Of a stretch of 22,978 nt of DNA, positions 1-7,192 are shown one piece after another. The notes below the pieces were generated by a model. The model did no database searches and was not told where the DNA came from. It saw nothing but the letters and a program-made list of their open reading frames with translations. The translations under genes and the position numbers were made by a program. The stretch is from positions 1 to 22,978 of the forward strand of contig JBDRKQ010000045.1 of NCBI GenBank assembly GCA_043813895.1, given 5' to 3'. This stretch comes from CAZTAR01 sp043813895 (GTDB lineage Bacteria; Planctomycetota; Phycisphaerae; UBA1845; UTPLA1). Within the stretch, counting starts at the first letter, position 1. Every line of letters starts with the position of its first letter.

Positions 1-1552
1 CTCTCAAGGCAAGGGCGCCCGACGGACACGCCTCCGCACATTGCCGGGCCGCGCGTTTCAGGGCTTTGGCCAGCGGCTCGTCGAACGGAACGGCCACGCG
101 TACGTCGAACCCGCGCCCGACGAACGTCAAGCCCAACTCCTCGCCGTGCTGCTCCGCGATCTGCACACAGAGCCCGCACAGGATGCACTTGCCCGGCTCG
201 TACACGATGTCCGGGTGATACTGTCGCTCTTCGCGCCGCCGGCGCTGCCCGCGATATCGGCCCGCGTTGGCTCCGTACTCCTCCGCATACTTCCCGAGCG
301 TGCACGTTCCAAGGTGCTCACAATCGCAACGAAGACAACGTCGTGCCTCTGCTTGGGCCTCTTCGTCCGACAAACCGTGTGACACCGCGCTCGGGACAAC
401 CCGGGGCGTTTGGCCGGCTTCGGCGGCCATGATCGCCACTTCCCCCGCGTCCGGGTGGCCCAGCTTCAAGTTCGGCAGCTTTGCCGGCTTCGTCACCCTG
501 TCGCCGCGCAGGTACTGGTCGATGCACGCGGCCGCGGCTTTCCCGTTGGCAGCGGCCCGAACGGCGTGTGATCGTGGCCGCACGACATCTCCCGCGGCAA
601 AGACGCCGGGGGCTTCGGTCTCGTGCGTGGATTGCTTCACGACCAAGCGGCCTCCAGAGGCGGGGAGCCCGAGATATTCCGCCGAGTCGCTTTCGAGTTT
701 GCCCACCGCGATGAGTACGGCATCGTAGTCTCGGCGCAGCGCATCGAGCGGAGGTTCACTTCCGATGGACGTTGCCAACTCGAACCTCGCGCCGAGCCCC
801 TCAATCCGCGCGATCTCGCGGGTGAGCACGTCGTGCGGCAACTGCTTCTCGTCGAGGTCCAGCAGGATTCCACCCGCCGCGGGTTTCGCATCGAAGACCG
901 CACACGCGTGGCCGCCAAGCAGCAGGAAGTACGCCGCGGACAGCCCCGCCGGACCGGCGCCCACGATTGCGACGCACTTGCCGCTGTCAGGCTCTCGCGG
1001 CGGCTCGTAGGGTTCAGGCGATGCCAGGTCATGGTCGGCAACGTATTGCTTGAGCAGACCGATCGCCGCCGCCTCGTCAACCGCGCACCGCCGGCACGCC
1101 CCCTCACACACCTCCGGCGACGCACGGGTCAGAACGGCCGCCAGCGGCATGGCTTCACGGACGATCGCAGCGGCCTCGGCCACTCGCCCTGCGGCGATGT
1201 GGCGAATCATGCGGGGAACGTCCGTGTCGAACGCGCAGGCATACTGGCAGGGCGCCCGGCACTCGCCCGCGTGGTCGCTGAGCAGCAGTTCCAGCGATGT
1301 CCGCCGGGCCTGCCGCACTTCCGCGGTCTCGCTCTCGACGCACATACCGTCCTCCGCGATCGTTGCGCACGACGGCACGAACTTGTCGCCGCCGGCAATC
1401 TTCATCAGACAGACCATGCACGACGTATTCGGCCGGCAGCCCTCGCGCCAACACAGAGCGGGAACGTCCAGTCCCAGCGCGCGCGCCGCATCCAACAGCG
1501 TGCTGCCTTGGGGAACGTCCACTTCCCGATTGTCGATTACGACCCTTGGCAT
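1..1552 (-). CDS. Hybrid NuoG/GltD-like iron-sulfur flavoprotein oxidoreductase (3' end outside window)
   Basis: Likely moves electrons between NAD(P)H, FAD and Fe-S clusters in the cytoplasm. The reading frame is open for 517 codons and runs off the left edge, so the C terminus is missing. The N terminus is a plant-type [2Fe-2S] domain like that of NuoG and HydA, with C34, C45, C48 and C62 in the expected spacing. Next comes a GltD-type Cys-rich region (about 95-170, with 'CRAPCQYAC' and 'CEGACRRC'). A GltD-like FAD/NAD(P) domain follows, with the dinucleotide motif GAGPAGL at 198-204 and a 'DEKQLPHDVLTREI' segment typical of GltD. A NuoG-like [4Fe-4S] motif begins at C456-x2-C459-x2-C462, and C505-x3-C509-P follows. 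The ATG is 2 nt past the stop of the upstream NuoE-NuoF fusion, so they should be co-expressed. The domain mix recalls the GltD-type subunits of electron-bifurcating transhydrogenases (Nfn, Stn). The substrate cannot be read from sequence. Confidence 0.85.
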   Translation of the reverse strand, partial: MPRVVIDNREVDVPQGSTLLDAARALGLDVPALCWREGCRPNTSCMVCLMKIAGGDKFVPSCATIAEDGMCVESETAEVRQARRTSLELLLSDHAGECRAPCQYACAFDTDVPRMIRHIAAGRVAEAAAIVREAMPLAAVLTRASPEVCEGACRRCAVDEAAAIGLLKQYVADHDLASPEPYEPPREPDSGKCVAIVGAGPAGLSAAYFLLLGGHACAVFDAKPAAGGILLDLDEKQLPHDVLTREIARIEGLGARFELATSIGSEPPLDALRRDYDAVLIAVGKLESDSAEYLGLPASGGRLVVKQSTHETEAPGVFAAGDVVRPRSHAVRAAANGKAAAACIDQYLRGDRVTKPAKLPNLKLGHPDAGEVAIMAAEAGQTPRVVPSAVSHGLSDEEAQAEARRCLRCDCEHLGTCTLGKYAEEYGANAGRYRGQRRRREERQYHPDIVYEPGKCILCGLCVQIAEQHGEELGLTFVGRGFDVRVAVPFDEPLAKALKRAARQCAEACPSGALALR

Positions 1553-1554
1553 GT

Positions 1555-4353
1555 TCAGACGACCTCGATGGCGTCCTCCGGACAACTGGCGCGGCACGTG
1601 TCGCACCGCGTACACTTCTCCATGTCGATACTGTGTTGCTTGTAGGGTGTCATGGGGATGGCCCCCACGGGACAGTGCTGCGAACAGAGCGTGCAGCCGC
1701 TGCACGCATCGGTCACGCGATACCGGATCAACGCCTTGCAGCTTCCGGCGGGACAACGTCCTTCCAAATGGGCGTCGTACTCGTCTCGGAAGTAACGCAG
1801 CGTCGTCAGGATCGGGTTTGGCGCCGTCTTGCCCAGACCGCAAAGGCTGCTCCCGGCGGTCGCGTGGGCCAGGTATTCGAGCGTATCGAGATCGTCCCGC
1901 AGGCCCTTGCCCGCGCACAGACGCTCCAGAATCTCGAGCATCCGGCGCGTGCCGACCCGGCACGGCGTACACTTGCCGCACGACTGGCCCTGCGTGAATT
2001 CGAGGAAGTATCGCGCGATGTCCACCATGCAGTCCGTCTCGTCGAGCACCACGAGACCGCCGGAGCCCATGATCGCCCCGACGCCGGCCAGCGCTTCATA
2101 ATCGACCGGCGTGTCTGCCAATTCAGCGGGAACGCAGCCACCGGACGGGCCGCCGATCTGGACGGCCTTGAATCGGCGATCCTCTTTGATGCCGCCGCCG
2201 ATCTCCTCGACGATCCGCCGGATCGTCACACCCATCGGCACCTCGATCAGCCCGCCGCGCTTGACCTTGCCCGCCAACGCGAACACCTTGGTGCCCTTGC
2301 TCGTTTCCGTCCCGAGTGAGGCGAATGCCTGCGCCCCGTGGCGGATAATCCACGGGACAACGGCGTAGGTCTCGACGTTGTTCACCAGGGTCGGGCAATC
2401 CCATAGGCCCTGTTCGGCAGGGTAGGGGGGGCGCAAGGTCGGCGTGCCGCGTTTGCCTTGCAGGGATGCAATCAGGGCGGTCTCTTCCCCGCAGACGAAC
2501 GCGCCCGCCCCTTCCATCACACGCAGGCGCAAACTGTAGCCGGTGCCGAGGATGTTCTCGCCGAGCAGGCCGCGACGTTCACACTCGCGGAGTGCCTCGC
2601 CGATGCGCTCCGCGGCCATCGGATACTCGCGACGAATGTAGAAGAACCCCTCACGAGCACCGGCGGCATGGGCGGCGATGACGACACCTTCGATGATGCG
2701 GTAGGGGTAGGACTCCATCAACATCCGGTCCATGAACGCTCCGGGATCGCCCTCGTCGCCGTTGCAGATGATATACTTGCGGTCGCCTTTCGCCTTGCGA
2801 ACCTTGGCCCACTTGAGCGCGGTCGGGAAACCCGCGCCGCCGCGACCACGCAACCCGCTTTCCTCGATCCGTGCGATTGTCTCATCCGGTGACAACTCGC
2901 GGAGACACTTCTTCATCGCCTCAAAGCCGTCGTGCCGGATGTATTCATCGAGATCAGTCGGATCGATGACGCCGCAATGCTCGGTCGCTATGTGCTTCTG
3001 CGGACCGAGGAAGGCCGCCACCGGCGGATCGCGCAGTTCGATCGCGTGTTCTTTGAGGCTCCTGCGAGAGTTTCCGTCGAAGAGCGATGTAATCGTGCCA
3101 GACACGCGCCGACCCGCGCGGCGCATCAAGCCCCGCGGCTTGAAATGCCGGCGAACGATCGCGGCCGCGTGATCCGGCGTCGTACAGGCGTATCTCGCGC
3201 CGGACTCGCCCGGCATCGCGATCTCGATCAGCGGCGTCTGGTGACACATGCCGACGCATCCGACGCGTTTGACCGACACATCCACACCGCTTGCCGCCAG
3301 TGCCTGTTGCAAGGCGGCATGGACGCGCCCGCTGCCGTTCGCAATGCAACAGGACCCCAGGCCGATGCGGATCTCCGCCGCCGGTCCGCCTTCGCGGCGC
3401 GCCGCCTGGTTGGAGAGTGTCACGGCCGCGGCATCGTGCTTGCCGTTCGTGCCTTCCGCTCGGCACCGGCAGACCGCCTCAACGGCAGTGTCGGCGCGCA
3501 GGTGCCCGTGCGTCTCGTCGTCCACCTGTACCACCGGCGCGAGCGTACAGCATCCGAGGCAGGCGACTTGGTCGATTGTGAAATCACCGGTCGGGTCGGT
3601 GTCCCGGCCCGGCGCGATGTTGAGATACCGTCGGAGTTCATCTGTGATCCGCGAGGCCCCCGCCACGTGACACGCCGTACCATGGCAGACCTTGAGGAGG
3701 TGCTTGCCGATCGGCGTCCGTCGGAACTGCGTGTAGAAAGATGCGACCCCGGCGAGTTGGGAGGCGGTGATCTGGGTCGCCTCGCATACCCGTCGCAGCG
3801 CCGCGTCCGGGAGATAGCGATAGCTGGCCTGGAGACCGTGCAGGATCGGGATCGCGGCCCGCGGTTCCGAACCCTCGCGGCTGACCACTTCGTCCACCGT
3901 GGACAGGTCCACTTCTTCTCCATCGGGGACCGGCACGGTATCAACCTGTTGCCCAGCGGTCCCCTGCGGCAGGGCCATGTCCGCGGCGGTTGCTGCACTC
4001 AAACGCTCCAATCGCCTCGGCACGAGTGACTGCCCGCGCAAGGTGATCAGCCACTTCGCGCTAACTAGAAACAACGACGCCGCGACCACAAGGAGCGGTG
4101 CAAGGGCTGACTGCTTCTCGTCGCGGGCAAGCGACTCCAGCGTGAGTTGATCGTTTAGGGCGTGCAGCTCGTCGGCGTGGACGGCGTCCGAACGAGTCTT
4201 CGCCTCCAGGTCTTTCAGCCGGGTTTCCTCGCGAGCCAGACGACGATCCGCGATCGCCTCGTCGACCGTCAGCCAGGCGGCGGCGGTCAGGACGCCGAGC
4301 CCCGCTAGGCAGGCCAGCCAGGACGCGATAAGCGTTTGCCCTTGCTTGCTCAC
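1555..4353 (-). CDS. Membrane-anchored NuoE-NuoF (HydC-HydB-like) fusion with C-terminal 2[4Fe-4S] ferredoxin
   Basis: A 932-residue predicted NAD(P)H-oxidising flavoprotein. Domains in order: a TM segment (about 7-30); a charged, probably coiled-coil helix (31-80); a second TM (about 82-105); a linker; a NuoE-like thioredoxin-fold [2Fe-2S] domain (about 165-295; C223, C228, C265, C269); a second thioredoxin-like ferredoxin as at the N terminus of HydB/HndC (about 325-405; C335/C336, C366, C370); the NuoF core with Gly-rich 'LRGRGGAGFP' (501-510) and 'NGDEGDPGAF' (531-540) for NADH/FMN; an SLBB-like part; the NuoF [4Fe-4S] ligands C792, C795, C798 and C838; and two ferredoxin motifs (C884 to C894, C914 to C924). 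The GTG start at 4353 overlaps the upstream stop (GTGA). A longer frame from 4560 would run 69 codons into that gene and is rejected. NuoE and NuoF are normally separate soluble subunits, so both the fusion and the membrane hairpin are unusual. Confidence 0.9.
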   Translation of the reverse strand: MSKQGQTLIASWLACLAGLGVLTAAAWLTVDEAIADRRLAREETRLKDLEAKTRSDAVHADELHALNDQLTLESLARDEKQSALAPLLVVAASLFLVSAKWLITLRGQSLVPRRLERLSAATAADMALPQGTAGQQVDTVPVPDGEEVDLSTVDEVVSREGSEPRAAIPILHGLQASYRYLPDAALRRVCEATQITASQLAGVASFYTQFRRTPIGKHLLKVCHGTACHVAGASRITDELRRYLNIAPGRDTDPTGDFTIDQVACLGCCTLAPVVQVDDETHGHLRADTAVEAVCRCRAEGTNGKHDAAAVTLSNQAARREGGPAAEIRIGLGSCCIANGSGRVHAALQQALAASGVDVSVKRVGCVGMCHQTPLIEIAMPGESGARYACTTPDHAAAIVRRHFKPRGLMRRAGRRVSGTITSLFDGNSRRSLKEHAIELRDPPVAAFLGPQKHIATEHCGVIDPTDLDEYIRHDGFEAMKKCLRELSPDETIARIEESGLRGRGGAGFPTALKWAKVRKAKGDRKYIICNGDEGDPGAFMDRMLMESYPYRIIEGVVIAAHAAGAREGFFYIRREYPMAAERIGEALRECERRGLLGENILGTGYSLRLRVMEGAGAFVCGEETALIASLQGKRGTPTLRPPYPAEQGLWDCPTLVNNVETYAVVPWIIRHGAQAFASLGTETSKGTKVFALAGKVKRGGLIEVPMGVTIRRIVEEIGGGIKEDRRFKAVQIGGPSGGCVPAELADTPVDYEALAGVGAIMGSGGLVVLDETDCMVDIARYFLEFTQGQSCGKCTPCRVGTRRMLEILERLCAGKGLRDDLDTLEYLAHATAGSSLCGLGKTAPNPILTTLRYFRDEYDAHLEGRCPAGSCKALIRYRVTDACSGCTLCSQHCPVGAIPMTPYKQHSIDMEKCTRCDTCRASCPEDAIEVV

Positions 4354-5477
4354 GACGTCCCCTCTCCATCCTGCCGTGTCACAGGCGGTGGCGATACCGG
4401 CGCTGAAGCCGTCGCCGACGCCCCAGTCGTGGCCGTCGCATCGGGCGGTTCGATCGTCCCGTCCAGCACATGCTGGCGGGGGCAGTGCTTGAAGCACCGG
4501 GCACAGGACAGACACGCCGACCGGACCGCGCGATGTTCTTCGATCGCCCCATAGGGGCACGCCTCCTCGCAGAGGCCGCAGTCCAGTTCCTTATCCGGCG
4601 TGACGCTGACGCCGCGCCACGACAGGCGGGAGAGCAACGACAGCAGCACACCGTACGGACACAGGTAGCGACAATACGGTCTCCCTACAAACATGCCGAG
4701 AACAAGAAGCCCGCCGCCGATCAGCAGCATGTGCATCGGCCCGGCGAAACGGAAGAAGCCGACGAATGGGTCGAACCGGCAGATGATAAAGTCGCGGGTC
4801 TTTTCAGGCTCGGCGGCCCACGGCTGTGCGGCGAACCAGATCGCCAGAATCAGATACGCCCACTTGAGCGACCCGAGAACGCGGTCCAGACGGCGGGGCA
4901 CCTGCACCGGCTTCAGCAGGACCAAGTCCTGTATGGCGCCAAGCGGGCACACGCCCCCGCAGAAGACCCGGCCGAAGAGCACCGACGCAACCAGCGGCAG
5001 AAAGAAGATCGCAATGACGAAGTACGAAACGGCGTATCGCGAGTCCGTCAAAGCGACGGTCATGTTCTGGATCGCACCGATCGGACAGACGCAGCCCTCT
5101 CGATAGAGCCCGAAGTACAGCAGGCACCCGATGCTCAAGACCGCCAGCCAGGTGCGGCTTCGCCGATACAGCACGAGCCAAGCACAGAGGCCCATCGCCG
5201 CAGTCAAGACACCCAGATCGGTCGCCTCCCGCCATTGCGCCCTCGGCTGATAGTGCTGGACGGTCGGCAGCACGTAATCCTCGCCGATGTCCTCGGGTTG
5301 CGGCGCGGCGTCGACCGGCCGCTCGTAGTCCAACTGTTCGGCAAACAGCGGCGACGCCGACAACGTCAAGAAGGCCGTAATGAAGAGGGTTGCTGCGATC
5401 CCCCGCGCGCCTCGGGTCGCTGCTATGCGTGCCGCCGACCCAACGCCACGGATCGTCGAAAGGTCGGGACGTCTCAA
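4350..5477 (-). CDS. NapH/NosR-like polytopic membrane protein with ferredoxin domain
   Basis: A 375-residue membrane electron carrier of the NapH/NosR/RdxA type, which pass electrons between the quinone pool, membrane and soluble Fe-S partners. An N-terminal hydrophobic segment (about 26-46) ends in 'SPLFA', which looks like a signal peptide. About five further TM segments follow, at roughly 89-104, 110-125, 150-170, 205-220 and 247-265. Family-type cysteine motifs are GCVCP (128-132), FCGGVCP (172-178) and CRYLCP (269-274). Two [4Fe-4S] motifs follow (C300, C303, C307; C322, C325, C328, C332), and then a Pro/Ala/Thr-rich tail. The start is TTG at 5477, overlapping the upstream stop as TTGA, with AAAGGGG just upstream as a possible ribosome site. 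No closer ATG is available. The first motif has C-x-C-P rather than the usual C-x3-C-P. It lies between the Tat polyferredoxin and the NuoE-NuoF fusion and probably links them across the membrane. Confidence 0.85.
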   Translation of the reverse strand: MRRPDLSTIRGVGSAARIAATRGARGIAATLFITAFLTLSASPLFAEQLDYERPVDAAPQPEDIGEDYVLPTVQHYQPRAQWREATDLGVLTAAMGLCAWLVLYRRSRTWLAVLSIGCLLYFGLYREGCVCPIGAIQNMTVALTDSRYAVSYFVIAIFFLPLVASVLFGRVFCGGVCPLGAIQDLVLLKPVQVPRRLDRVLGSLKWAYLILAIWFAAQPWAAEPEKTRDFIICRFDPFVGFFRFAGPMHMLLIGGGLLVLGMFVGRPYCRYLCPYGVLLSLLSRLSWRGVSVTPDKELDCGLCEEACPYGAIEEHRAVRSACLSCARCFKHCPRQHVLDGTIEPPDATATTGASATASAPVSPPPVTRQDGEGTS

Positions 5478-6073
5478 CCTCTAGCCCCTTTCGTAACAAC
5501 TGTTGTACGCTCGTAGGCGTCGTCCGGGCAGACGACCGCGATCGAGCACCGGTTGCAGTCCACGCACAGGTTGTGTCGTACTTCGAGGCGGATCGAGCTT
5601 AGACCGGCCGGTTCCTTGCAGCCCATCACGCACTTGCCGCACCCATTGCACAGCTTCTCGTCGATGACGTATTCGTAATAGTTGTTGGCCGGATCGTCCG
5701 GATCGATGTCGCCGATGGGCTCTCGCTGGATCGCATCGCGGGGACAGAGTTTCTGGCTGGGCAGTCCGTCCGCATTGATCGCGCTCTTCACGTCGAAGTA
5801 TGCGGGGCAGATGTAGCACCTGCCGCACTTGGCGTAGTCGTTGATGGCCCGGACCGCGGACAGCGGAAGCACACAGGACACGGCACACTGATCACACACC
5901 TTAACGCCGACCGCGCCCAACCGGCTGTTCACGCACTTGCTGCAGTCAATCCGCCACGCGCCCTCCGCGTCGGAGCCGCGCACAAGATAGGCCGCCAGCC
6001 CACCCAATCCCAGCAGCGCGCCGCCGCGAGCGGCGTGGCCCAGGACCTCTCGTCGTGTGAGTTTCTTGCTCAT
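5474..6073 (-). CDS. Twin-arginine-exported polyferredoxin (NapG/MauM-like)
   Basis: A 199-residue Fe-S protein with an N-terminal Tat-like signal: R7-R8 within 'TRREVLG', then a hydrophobic Gly/Ala/Leu stretch (about 17-31). This suggests export as a folded, cluster-loaded protein, possibly membrane-anchored. Seventeen cysteines are visible, at 44, 47, 60, 63, 67, 83, 86, 89, 110, 142, 145, 148, 152, 170, 173, 176 and 182. The C-terminal two motifs (C142-x2-C-x2-C-x3-C and C170-x2-C-x2-C-x5-C) are ferredoxin-like. The N-terminal nine have the NapG/MauM style of spacing. The protein could hold about four [4Fe-4S] clusters. The ATG start overlaps the stop of the NHL-propeller gene (ATGA), and its own stop overlaps the start of the NapH-like gene (TTGA). 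NapG and NapH homologues usually work as a pair, which fits this order. The terminal electron acceptor or donor is not evident. Confidence 0.85.
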   Translation of the reverse strand: MSKKLTRREVLGHAARGGALLGLGGLAAYLVRGSDAEGAWRIDCSKCVNSRLGAVGVKVCDQCAVSCVLPLSAVRAINDYAKCGRCYICPAYFDVKSAINADGLPSQKLCPRDAIQREPIGDIDPDDPANNYYEYVIDEKLCNGCGKCVMGCKEPAGLSSIRLEVRHNLCVDCNRCSIAVVCPDDAYERTTVVTKGARG

Positions 6074-6966
6074 GGCTTTACCGGTGTTCCGGCCCCCGTA
6101 TCATCCGGTTGTGTCGTCGCTGCCGGTGCTTCTGGTGCGAAGACGCACACGTGCAGTCGGACCGTGTCGACTACGTAAATGTGCCCTTGTGCATCAACAG
6201 CGACGTCCATGTTCTTGCAGACGGGATCGAAGTCTTTCTCGCCCATCACGGCCAGCAACTTGCCGCCGGAATCATAGATCTTGACCTGCGGACCCGCCTT
6301 CTCTGTCACGACGATCCGGTCGCCCGGTGCGAGTGCGATGTTCGTCGGGTTGCAGCAGCCCGAGAAACCCGCGGGGTCCTGACCGCCGAACCGGCCGAAG
6401 TGGCCGAGCAGCTTGTCGTCGAGCGTGTATCGCTCGATTCGGTGCTTGCCGGGATTGGCCGCATGGATGACGGCTTGTTCATCGACGGCGAAATCCAGAT
6501 GCCCGTTGGGCACGAGGAAGCCCCGCATCCTGTTGTCTTTGCCGATATTGTTGATGAACTTGCCCGACCGGTCGTACCGGCGGATGCACCGGTCCTTCAC
6601 ATCTGCGAACAGCACGAACTCGCCCGCGAAACCGATCGCGGTGACGGCTCCGAGTCGCTCCGCGTCCCGCCAGGTGTCAAGCTCCTTGCCTGCCGAATCG
6701 AGCATCTGAGCTTGACCCACCTGCCCGACGAAGACTCTGCCGTCCCCTGCCAGCCCGACGGACAGGCCTGGCCGCGATGTCGGCCAACTGGCGAGCAACT
6801 CACCTTCGTCGGAGAATGCCTTCACCACCGAATCGCCCGCCGCGAACAGCCGGCGATCCGAGGCGATTGCGACGGCCCGAAGTGCCTCTGCGAATCTGTC
6901 GGACGCCGCGCCTTTGCCGCTGATCGTCTTGACCTTGCGATAACGCGTTGTGGGGCTACCGTTCAT
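6070..6966 (-). CDS. NHL-like beta-propeller protein, first gene of the redox operon
   Basis: A 298-residue protein made of short repeated beta strands of the NHL/6-bladed propeller type. Phrases such as 'DRSGKFINNIGKD', 'DDKLLGHFGRFGG', 'DSGGKLLAVMGEKD' and 'DAQGHIYVVDT' recur about every 40-50 residues. No signal peptide or TM segment is visible, so the product is probably cytoplasmic or exported by an unseen route. A Cys pair ('GFSGCCNP') lies in one blade. The ATG at 6966 has an in-frame TAA five codons upstream and is the first possible start. No Shine-Dalgarno is seen, and a TATAAT lies only 11 nt upstream, so the message may be leaderless. The stop overlaps the Tat polyferredoxin ATG, which ties it to the redox genes. 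Its role could be a scaffold or sensor for the complex; no catalytic motif is apparent. Confidence 0.75.
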   Translation of the reverse strand: MNGSPTTRYRKVKTISGKGAASDRFAEALRAVAIASDRRLFAAGDSVVKAFSDEGELLASWPTSRPGLSVGLAGDGRVFVGQVGQAQMLDSAGKELDTWRDAERLGAVTAIGFAGEFVLFADVKDRCIRRYDRSGKFINNIGKDNRMRGFLVPNGHLDFAVDEQAVIHAANPGKHRIERYTLDDKLLGHFGRFGGQDPAGFSGCCNPTNIALAPGDRIVVTEKAGPQVKIYDSGGKLLAVMGEKDFDPVCKNMDVAVDAQGHIYVVDTVRLHVCVFAPEAPAATTQPDDTGAGTPVKP

Positions 6967-6977
6967 GACAATACCGT

Positions 6978-7008
6978 ATTATACGGCAACTCTCAGCCGC
7001 CGACCCAA
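6978..7008 (-). promoter_or_regulatory. Candidate promoter of the redox operon, TATAAT inside a palindrome
   Basis: Reading the minus strand, a perfect -10 hexamer TATAAT (6983-6978) sits 11 nt before the ATG of the NHL-like gene. It is the centre of the palindrome CCGTATAATACGG (6974-6986). A weak -35 (TTGGGT, about 7003-7008) lies 19 nt upstream, longer than ideal. A start site about 7 nt past the -10 would leave almost no leader. The palindrome could also be an operator for a dimeric repressor. Only the sequence match supports this. Confidence 0.45.
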
Positions 7009-7018
7009 CTGAGCCGCT

Positions 7019-7179
7019 GGTGCGAGATTCCCATCTCGCACCCCTCTTCGCAGGATTCGAGCCGCGGGCTTCAGCCCGCGCGGCGCTCCATCGCTGGGCC
7101 GAGAATCCTTTCTCGGCCCTTGTTCTCGCAGGAAGGGATTCCTGGGGGAGCTGGTGCGAGAAGGGATTCTCGCACCAGC
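7019..7179. repeat. Array of five consecutive perfect hairpins
   Basis: Five palindromes lie end to end in the gap between the second PQQ-like gene and the redox operon. They are 7019-7042 (10-bp arms, TCCC loop), 7063-7080 (8-bp arms CGCGGGCT/AGCCCGCG, TC loop), 7096-7119 (10-bp arms, TCCT loop), 7129-7144 (6-bp arms, GGGA loop) and 7150-7179 (13-bp arms, GGGA loop). Four of the five share a four-base loop of TCCC, TCCT or GGGA. The arms of the first and last are both built on GGTGCGAGA. No T-tract follows, so they are not classical terminators, although the last lies 13 nt past the stop of the propeller gene. Confidence 0.85.
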
Positions 7180-7180
7180 G
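7091..7180. repeat. 90-bp dispersed repeat, copy 1
   Basis: This segment aligns without gaps to 15555-15644. The hand count is about 70 of 90 identical bases, with the outer 25-30 bp at each end best conserved and the centre diverged. It starts TCGCTGGGCC and ends CGCACCAGCG in both copies. Both copies lie just downstream of a gene's stop codon. It overlaps the last three hairpins of the array. Confidence 0.8.
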
Positions 7181-7192
7181 AGGGCAAGCTCG

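Noticed and set aside
623..1645. Long plus-strand open frame (340 codons) across the flavoprotein gene
   Set aside because: It is antisense to the hybrid NuoG/GltD-like gene, is Arg-rich with no domain, and is a typical high-GC shadow.
2932..4029. Plus-strand open frame of 365 codons
   Set aside because: Antisense to the NuoE-NuoF fusion, whose motifs are unmistakable; no ribosome site or domain.
4354..4560. 69-codon N-terminal extension of the NuoE-NuoF fusion
   Set aside because: It runs inside the end of the NapH-like gene in another frame and reads as Cys/Arg/Pro-rich noise. The GTG at 4353 makes a GTGA overlap and sits just before the first TM segment.
4470..5516. Plus-strand open frame of 348 codons
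   Set aside because: Antisense shadow of the NapH-like gene; composition is Gln/Arg-rich with no fold signal.
7019..7179. Hairpin array considered as a CRISPR or rho-independent terminator
   Set aside because: The units differ in sequence and have no regular spacers, so it is not a CRISPR. No T-tract follows any stem, so a classical terminator is not supported.
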